A DNA stretch of 64,000 nt from the NCBI GenBank assembly GCA_916610825.1, contig OU744452.1, positions 20,615,648 through 20,679,647 of the forward strand, given 5' to 3'. Position numbers and translations under genes: made by a program. Below are positions 56,764-64,000 of the stretch, one piece after another; within the stretch, counting starts at the first letter, position 1, and every line of letters begins with the position of its first letter. The notes under the pieces are model-generated. The model was not told the DNA's origin and searched no databases. It saw only the letters and a list, made by a program, of their open reading frames with translations. The stretch is from Haliclystus octoradiatus. Its lineage: Eukaryota; Cnidaria; Staurozoa; Stauromedusae; Haliclystidae.

Positions 56764-57111
56764 TTATTGAGATGAACCTTTAATCCTACACAGGCTTTTT
56801 TCAAAGGACTCATTATAAAAAAAATATAATATAATTTCTTCATTCTGGAATGGGAATGTCATTGACAACAGCTACAAATAGAAATTACGTGGACCAAAAA
56901 CCAATCCTTGTGGCACACCACTGGTAACAGGAAGACATTCAGATAAACTATCACCTACTGATACTACATGTTGAGATCGATTTGTTAAATATGATGAAAT
57001 CCACAAGAAAAGTTCTTTATCTATTCCATAAGCTTGAAGTATATGTAATAGCTTTTCTTGGATAACTGAGTCAATGGCTTTTCCAAAATCTATGTATACA
57101 ATACAGCGCAT
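56270..57111 (-). mobile_element. Broken CR1/jockey-like LINE, minus strand
   Basis: 57111-56872 encodes RT palm sequence (YIDFGKAIDSV, LTNRSQHVVSVGDS, SGVPQG). 56656-56453 encodes the C-terminal region (RPILESATEVWNPNYV, LRRVGSDLRMVYKMLNG). 56390-56274 ends in a VVNIWNSLSDNV-type tail. Frameshifts, deletions and an inserted LINE tail (56735-56812) break it. The RT core is incomplete and no endonuclease is visible. Confidence 0.75.
56735..56812 (-). mobile_element. (ATG)n-tailed LINE end inserted in another LINE
   Basis: (CATCAT)n then TTTATTGAG and, on the minus strand, GAGTCCTTTGAAAAAAGCC, matching the tail family of 61755-61830. It separates two pieces of the 56270-57111 LINE. Confidence 0.65.
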
Positions 57112-57116
57112 AATCT

Positions 57117-57236
57117 ATATACGATATTGAATGATCAGCTGCCTCTCCTGCCCCCCAGCTCCAGCGCCCCTGATGAATATACGATATTGGATGATCAGCT
57201 GCCTCTCCTGCCCCCCAGCTCCAGCGCCCCTGATGA
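57117..57236. repeat. 60-bp tandem duplication, GC-rich
   Basis: Two copies of a 60-bp unit with ATGATCAGCTGCCTCTCCTG and CAGCTCCAGCGCCCCTGATG, one mismatch apart. Base composition is unlike the neighbourhood. Confidence 0.9.
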
Positions 57237-57355
57237 TGCACCAATTTACAAAAGATATTTAGCTCAAGATGTTTATAACTTATTTTTATTGAAAAGCGTC
57301 AAAATCGCAATGATGATATTTGATTGAAGATTGTGTATCGAATCAAATTGAATAG

Positions 57356-57399
57356 ATTGTCTGATGATCGCCAATTGGTTTGAAATTCAGAGTAACAAT
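57356..57399 (+). ncRNA. Hammerhead ribozyme-like motif 4
   Basis: Helix I ATTGT (57356-57360) pairs with ACAAT (57395-57399). CTGATGA is 57361-57367. Helix II (57368-57381) is weak (GCC/GGT). The GAA box is 57382-57384. Helix III is ATT/AGT with one GU pair, and the cleavage triplet is GTA. Confidence 0.55.
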
Positions 57400-57431
57400 T
57401 AAACATGAACGATTCTGAACTATAGATTACT

Positions 57432-57572
57432 AATTCCACTTCTCTTTCTGTCAATGTATTAAATGATATTGTAACATCAAAAACTATTGCTCAATTCAAG
57501 GAGAACCTACGATCATTTAATTGCCAGCGTTTTGTAAAGTGTTTATTTATAGATAAAAAATCAGTTTTATAG
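57432..57572 (+). pseudogene. LINE ORF2 C-terminal scrap
   Basis: It encodes a NSTSLSVNVLNDIVTSKTIA-type end, as in CR1-like LINEs, up to a stop. It is only about 46 residues and lies directly after hammerhead-like motif 4. Confidence 0.5.
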
Positions 57573-57623
57573 TATCATATAGCTAATATATAGATACATA
57601 TCTTCACATTAACAGTTGTTAAC

Positions 57624-58144
57624 CTGATACTGTATATGCCATTAGAGGTCTGAATAAATTCTGGGCGTCCGATGTCAACACTGACGTTAAGTTAAGACTG
57701 TTCAGACACACGATAGAACCTGTTCTATTATATGCTTCTGAAACGTGGGTTCTATCAACCTCACTATTGACCCGACTTGACTCAGCTTATGACGCCATGC
57801 TTCGGCATGCTTTAGGAGTACATTGGCCCAACTTACTGTCTACTGCTAAACTTAGGAAACTTTCCCCTTCTGCCTCTGCTATTGCTCACCAACGTCAGAT
57901 GTCTTTTTTAGGTCACATCGAAAGATCAAAGACGTAATGCCCCTCAACCGCTGCATGACATCCTTCATTGGCAACCGAAGGAGATGCTTCGACGGGGCTA
58001 TGGTAGAGTAGTATCTTTTCATAATGTTTTGTATCGTGAATTGTGTTATTTAAAAGTTTCTTTGTCAGCTATGTCTGACCGTGTTTTGTGGCGTTCTTTA
58101 TGTAGCAAATATGTAAGGCGTAAGAGGGACGGCACATTCCTATA
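57624..58144 (+). pseudogene. LINE reverse transcriptase C-terminal fragment
   Basis: AIRGLNKFWASDV, LRLFRHTIEPVLLYASETW, LDSAYDAMLRHALGVHWP and QRQMSFLGHIERS are typical of the post-RT region of non-LTR retrotransposons. One frameshift near 57935 leads into RRNAPQPLHDIL to a stop at 58144. The 5' part is missing, so it is a dead copy. Confidence 0.75.
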
Positions 58145-58469
58145 ATGTGACTGTCTATACTATACTACTGTATGTCATGTGTATTTATGCATATAGCAAA
58201 GGGTCATATTTAATTAGTAACCTTTATTTAATCTAGTTCTTAATTAATATCAAGGCTGTGTGTAAGTGACACTTTCTATAGTTCTATAGCGTAAAGTGCC
58301 CGGGTAAAGTGTCCTTTATTTGCCGGTCAAATGACAAAATATATCATGTCATAATCTATCAGATGATCAGAACGATATCAGAACGATCATCTGCATTTTT
58401 AATTTTCAGTACGTGACTGTCACTACTTACAAGCGAGGCCTGGTGGACAACTTCTTGAAATGATCCAAA

Positions 58470-61400
58470 ATGGCGGGCAGGGGACGTGGTTTGGTTTTGG
58501 ATCGGCTGCTTTCCAGAAGCTCAAAGCAAGACAAAACGAAAGACAAGGATAAAGAAATTACAAAGAAAGATGAACCGATGTTATTAAAATCTCCGGAACA
58601 ACTTTTGAAGCTAAGTAACTCTCGCACTGATTCACACTTGAAGACTAATTTCCCACTTTTGGTAGGGGCAACCTCTCCAACCAGTTTCACAAACAGCACT
58701 ACCAACGCTGGAGTCGGTCGCGGGAGTCCAGTTAGTAAGCTTATGACACCAAATCAGTTTAAAATTGCATCACCAACTGAAGTACATCCAGGGGCTCAAA
58801 ATAAAATATCAAGCTCAGTTTCACAAGAACTATCTGCTCAACAATTTGATTTATCAAAAGAAAGAGATGATGATGACAATAATGATGATGACGATATCGA
58901 TATTGTCACTGATTCTGATGATGAAGAAATCGATTCCAATGTTGATGAAAATGAAGAAGAAAACGACAAAGGAGAAAGTAATAATGAAATTGAGAAAGAT
59001 GAAATTAAGGATGAAAATATTAATGTTGAAATTGATACTACAGATTTTGATGAACCAGATGAGGATTCTATTTCAGAAGCAGAAACTTCCTGTAATGAAG
59101 AGGATGAAAGCGTCAGTGAACAGGATGAAATCAAACCTAATGTTTGTATGTTGACGCAATTATAATGATATGCCGATTTGGTTACCTAGTAACTCTAACA
59201 CAATTCCTGTCTACTCTGTGCAAAATAATTTCATGCTATCTTTCAGGGACAAAACAGGATGTCACAAAACCAAAGGAGAATGCCGTACAAAAATGCCAGC
59301 CAATATATGCGGAACGTGTTGCTCGTGTGGCACCAACAGTGGGAACGTCTTCGCCAATTTCTCCTGCTCAGAAGGTAACTCTTGCTGAGAAAGAAAAGGC
59401 AGAGTTTGAATGGAATCAACTTAAATTAGAAAGGAAAGTAAAAAAGGTAAATGTCACATCCATATCCATAGAGATACAAAACTAAACTCGTAATTTTTTA
59501 GTCACTCTGACGTTGACTAGAGGCCTACCATAAAACCTACCTTAGTATGTAAGTCGTTGGAATGATAACCTAGTAATGATGACTGTTCACCTAGCTAAAT
59601 ATCTCACAGTCATGTAGGCTTGTCGTTTACAATACAGATCTCTTACTATCAAAATTTAGGTTAGGTAAGCAATATGTAAGCTGACACAGACAATTAATCT
59701 ACCTTTTATTGTCATTTTTTGGTAAATAATTTTAGTTTTGATCCCTTACCCAAATCTATCATTTGATGAGCAATAACTCAATCCATGCGAATCAATGTGG
59801 ACTCACAAGTGATTTAATTGAGACCAGAGTGAGACCAGGTAGACTTAGACCTATATGCTTGTAGTAATGTAGACCCCACGTTCCAAATGGATGCTGAAAG
59901 TAACCTGTTTAGACCCAACCAACCCAAGAGGATAAACATACATAAACATATGTGCGTAGAATAGCTATAAAGGGAAAGTATAGAATTGAATTTTGTACTC
60001 TACCCACAGCCATCGTCATTAGTAACAGCCAAAGATCTGATTGAAATACATGCCTGGCTGTGTGCAAATAAACAAACATTAAATATAAATAAAACTAACT
60101 GCATGGTAATAGGCTCCAGGCCAAAACTTAATAAACAAGAACACGTCGATTTAATAATAAAGCTGGATGACAAACCTGTCAAAAGAGTAGATCTTTTAAA
60201 ATACCTAGGCATTCAAATAGACAATACCCTATCTTTCGACAAACATGTCATAGCAATTAATAAGAAAATCAATAGAAGCTTGGGCGTTTTGAAATACGTG
60301 AGACGCTTCATACCGCAAGAAGCAGCTAGAACTATTTATAACACCATTGTTTTGCCACACTTTGACTACTGCGCTGTCGTATGCGGGAACTGTAAAACCG
60401 AACATCTAGATCGCCTCCAGAGATTGCAAAACAGAGGAATGAAGACAGTGCTCCGTTGTAACTATCGCACTCGTGTCTCTGATATGCAAAGTCAACTAGG
60501 TTGGCTTTCTGTTAGAGACAGAATAACATCGCATCAACTAATGTTCACTCATAAAATTAAATTCAAACTAGCTCCTCCTTTGCTTTCCGACTTTCAGTGA
60601 TGTGAGAATTACTTTTGAAAAGTAATAAATTACATTACAAATTACTTTTCCTCAAAAGTAACTAATTACATTACTAATTACTTCAGCCTAAAAAGTAATT
60701 GATTACAATTACTAATTACTTTCCCAAAAAAAGTAATTAATTACTAATTACTTCATGATTACTTTAACTTGTGAAACAAAAGATATTGCCTCCCTCTCGA
60801 TAATGACATGTCTCGTTTTGACAATTATGGCGGCCATCTTGTTTTTTACGAAGAGGTACGATCGATTCAATAATATTAATTTAATACTGGTGACTGCAGC
60901 AGAAGATAAATTGACGTTGAAAACTTTTTAATAAGGTTGCCAAATAAATGGTTTCATTTGATTTATTAAAATGGTTTATTCTTGTCGGATCAATCTATTC
61001 ATATAGCCATAAATTTTACATCATCTTTTCAATATTCGAAACTCACTCAAATAAAAAGTGAAAAACTATTTTGAATCTATTGATCAACAGAACAATGTCA
61101 GATCAGAGAAGAATAGGTTATGGGATAGGGTTTATTGGTCATATATCACACAATTCACCTGGTTTGAATAGCTCTCGTGAAAGTTGCAAATAATGTGAGA
61201 TTGCATCGCAGAATGAACAATAAAAAGCGGAACTTAGTGACAGCAACGCCTTTGAAAATTATCACAAGACAACAAAGCAAATATTTTGTAATCATAAAAG
61301 TAATTTGAAAAGTAACGTCAATTACTTTTTCTCAAATAATACTCGTTACTTCAAAAAGTAATCAATTAGATTACTTATTACTTTTCTCAAAAAAGTAACT

Positions 61401-61801
61401 AATTACTCCTAAAATTACTCCAAAAGTAACGAGTAACGAGTAACGCGTTACTTTAGTAACGAGTATTCACAACACTGCCGACTTTTTCCAACTGCCGTAT
61501 TCCACCAGAACAAGATCTCACGCCCACAATGACATTTACATCAAGTCGAGCCATCGTCATTCATTTCAAGATGCTGGTGCGCATAAGTGGAACAATCTAC
61601 CGTCTGCAATGAAGGAAGTCCAAAGCAGGCCTACTTTCAAACGTCTCCCTGAGAAGCACTTACGTTCTTAATATACTTTATACTTACCACTCTTTCCTGT
61701 TATTTATACCTTTTATTTTACTTAATGTCTGTTTTCCTGTTAACTTAGCTATGTATCAGTCCTTTGAAAAAACGTTTGTATAACTTAAAGGTTCTGAATA
61801 A

Positions 61802-61836
<35 letters not shown>

Positions 61837-64000
61837 AGTTAATTTCATTATTAACTAGACTTTTGAATTTTTGTGTGAATTATTGTGGAATTATTTTCAA
61901 TGAAAACATTTTTAACACGTTCCTTCGCCCAAAGTTGTTTGAACTTTGTTTTGAGTTTGACACAATGACTGCTTGGTCACACTGTATTATAACATTATTA
62001 TTACTTATATAATATATTATTGTTATAAACATGTAGGATATTTATTCAGAATGACTCTATTTTGTTTTGTTCAGCTTTTGAATGGCATCTGTGATACGAC
62101 TCTGGACAATGTATTAAAGGAATTACCTTTCTTACTAAGAGGTTGGTAAAAATAAAGTTGCTAACCCTTCTGAGCTGTAGGCCTACATAACACCAAAGTG
62201 TTTGACACAGGAATCATAATGGGGCCTAGGAATTCCCAAAACAAAAATCTGGACTTGAATTAATTTGAAATAAAGCTCATTAGTTACATTTACAATATAT
62301 GGCAGATATTCAAGTGATTATTTGTCCGTATTAATTTCATTATTGTCCGTACTGAACATTAATCAATATTTTATCGTTATTCGTCAATAGAGACTAGACT
62401 AGGGTGAGTTGTCATGAAGGCCACCATATATTCAAATTCGGCTTCAGAATTCTCACTAATCATTTTTATGTGACCTGTTTCGTTTGATGGATGTATTTCA
62501 CGGAAATGAAGGGCATATTATTAGGATTTGTTTGTTTTTGCTCCATTTTGATAATTTATCACACATTTAAATGTCTTCTTCTACTGTAGGCATACCCTTA
62601 AATTCAAAATTCTTTGTCATATTAACAACAAAAATCTTGAAAGGTTCCATTGAATTGTCACATATCGAGCTCTTTCTTTCTTCTAGACAAATCATTTGGT
62701 GATGAGTCACATAATTGTAAAGTAGTACTGACAATCCTCTTTGACAAAGCCACACAATCAAATGACGTTAGCCTGTATGTTCCTTGTTTACTCAAGCATC
62801 TAGCAGGTAGGCCATATTTACATTAAACGTGAATAAAAATTGATGCTCAGGGAGACCTGTGTATAAAGGTCACCCTATAGAGCAGCAACCTGTCTATAGT
62901 GGTCACTTCATACTGTTACTAATGTTAATTTCACCTCTATAGAAAGGTCACCATCACCTCCATTCGGTGGTTAATATTCTCTAATCTTATAACTGGCTGT
63001 TATAGACTGCTGATTGCTGATTTTACATGGCTACTTGCCTATTGTTCAAACTAATGGCTTATAAGAAACTAACTGTATGTTTATTTCAGACCAAGCTTAT
63101 GCAAGTGTTAAAGCTGCTCTTCCTGGTGTTGTCAGCAAATTATCTGACAACCTAGTCAAGGTAACGTAGACAAACAGTTTTGATCCGTGCAAAGTTTCTT
63201 TCTTGTTAGATGATAAGAAAAGATATTTCAATTACCTTTTGATTGGCTTTTGTGTTTGTAGGTTGTGAAAAGTGATAAATTAATCAGTGAAGCAAATGAG
63301 AGGTTTTGCAATATCCTTGGTATTTTATTTACATTTCCAGTTGTCTACAACGAAAGGTATGATCTACAAAATTAATCACATTCAGTCATCTACAATTTGT
63401 TGTTGTTATTTTATTCGGGAACCTGGTTAGTCATTCCCCCCATTGCGATGCCCTAATAGACGGTCACATTATAGGAATGTTTCGTACATCTTTCACCTAA
63501 CATATTTGCTACACAAAGAACGCCAAAACTAAATATAGTTCATTATGACAATTAACAATTGGAATTGATAATACATTAGATGTGTTCAATTAACAATTGA
63601 AATTAGTTTGAAGCAGGCATACAATAATCTACTCTAGTATTATGGAAAGCAAGGCAATATTTTGCGAAATCGTAAATATCGATCTCATTTCGATATGACT
63701 GGAATGTCTTGGCCTTAACTAGCATATTTTATATTTTATTTTATTTTATTTCATTTTATATTTTACAATATTGAACGGTGTCTATTAGACAAGCATTAGG
63801 AAATCATAAGTGACCATAGCATAGGAGTATGATAAAATATAATATAATATATAATATGGTCATATGATATAACATTACGTATTTGTTAATTTAATATCAA
63901 GAAATATGTACCATTTCAAATTGAATTTAATTATATGTGTTTTTCTAATTTTAGTTTTCATGGATTGATTTCTCCATTGGTAGAAAGTTGTGTTAAGGGA
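58470..64000 (+). CDS. Unrecognised protein with acidic N-terminal half, possibly MIF4G-like (partial)
   Basis: Seven in-frame exons: 58470-59145, 59247-59446, 62075-62141, 62687-62806, 63090-63160, 63262-63356 and 63955-64000, continuing past the window. Exon 1 begins MAGRGRGLVLDRLLSRSSKQ, with AAAATGGCGG (YY1 type) over the start codon. It runs into a long Asp/Glu/Asn-rich stretch (about residues 130-220). Exon 2 carries a charged AEKEKAEFEWNQLKLERK helix. Exons 3-7 look like a helical repeat domain: LLNGICDTTLDNVLKELPFL, ILFDKATQSNDVSLYVPCLL, RFCNILGILFTFPVV. The pattern L-L-ILFDKA-LYVPCLLKHL loosely recalls the first helices of MIF4G domains, but I could not confirm it. The exon 1 donor GTATGT was chosen because it keeps the frame into exon 2. 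Intron 2 holds a sense LINE. Confidence 0.7.
59978..61830 (+). mobile_element. LINE fragment with (ATG)n tail, split by a MITE
   Basis: Residues from NFVLYPQPSSLVTAKDL through LKYLGIQIDNTLSFDKHV and LPHFDYCAVVCG are the C-terminal half of a non-LTR RT (jockey/CR1 type). The frame halts at 60600 only because of a MITE and resumes at 61486 as FQLPYSTRTRSHAHN to KHLRS-stop at 61670. A 3' UTR and (ATG)n follow. The tail family has truncated copies at 7289, 8440, 50936 and 56735. Confidence 0.85.
60595..61477. mobile_element. hAT MITE with exact 8-bp target duplication
   Basis: Ends CAGTGATGTGAGAAT and, inverted, CAGTGTTGTGAATAC. CCGACTTT stands on both sides (60587-60594, 61478-61485). The 8-bp duplication and CAGTG termini are hAT features. 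The interior is made of alternating AAAGTAATTAATTA blocks; no transposase. Confidence 0.93.
62850..62965. repeat. Third block of the CTATAGAGGTCACC repeat
   Basis: AAAGGTCACCCTATAGAGCA, CTATAGTGGTCACTTC and CTATAGAAAGGTCACC occur within an intron of the last gene. Confidence 0.5.

Overview
The window is from an AT-rich, intron-rich metazoan genome, most probably a marine invertebrate. The basis is GT-AG split genes, single-copy animal orthologues (RAB24, NFYA, TAPT1, an FHIP2-type gene) and animal-type retroelements. I cannot name the phylum from the sequence alone. All gene models were assembled by hand from splice sites, reading frame and family similarity. Every internal exon listed keeps frame across GT-AG junctions.

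Layout. (1) 1-14.3 kb, + strand: a tandem duplication of RAB24. Copy 1 (758-5812) has six intact exons, but its P-loop exon is not in the window. Copy 2 (7818-14279) is complete at 208 aa. (2) 14.6-16.8 kb, - strand: NFYA, the CCAAT-binding subunit, in three exons, convergent with RAB24 copy 2 and with an NRF1-type site upstream. (3) 17.5-31.9 kb, - strand: TAPT1 in 14 exons (488 aa). (4) 32.4-55.5 kb, + strand: an FHIP2A-like gene (FTS/Hook-interacting protein) in 21 exons (679 aa), head to head with TAPT1 across 477 bp that carries a YY1-type site. (5) 55.5-58.5 kb: an intergenic graveyard of LINE fragments. (6) 58.5-64.0 kb, + strand: the first seven exons of an unrecognised acidic-tailed protein that runs off the window.

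Mobile DNA dominates the introns. A young Ty3/gypsy element with identical LTRs lies in TAPT1 intron 9. FHIP2 intron 1 (10.7 kb) is a nested set: a hAT remnant, a divergent LTR retrotransposon with a G GGA AAC gag-pol slippery site, a second intact gypsy inserted inside its pol, and a solo LTR. All three coding LTR elements are antisense to their host gene. Other elements are foldback elements, Harbinger- and hAT-type MITEs, a 78-bp micro-MITE with a 9-bp target duplication, a Helitron-like element, a tRNA-type SINE family and several LINEs.

The most unusual signal is a set of four hammerhead-ribozyme-like motifs (9763, 46186, 56161 on the - strand, 57356). Their helices I and II show compensatory changes between copies. 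Two of them sit directly upstream of (ATT)n tails, one of which has expanded to about 1.3 kb inside an FHIP2 intron. This suggests ribozyme-tailed retroelements whose tails seeded the giant microsatellites.
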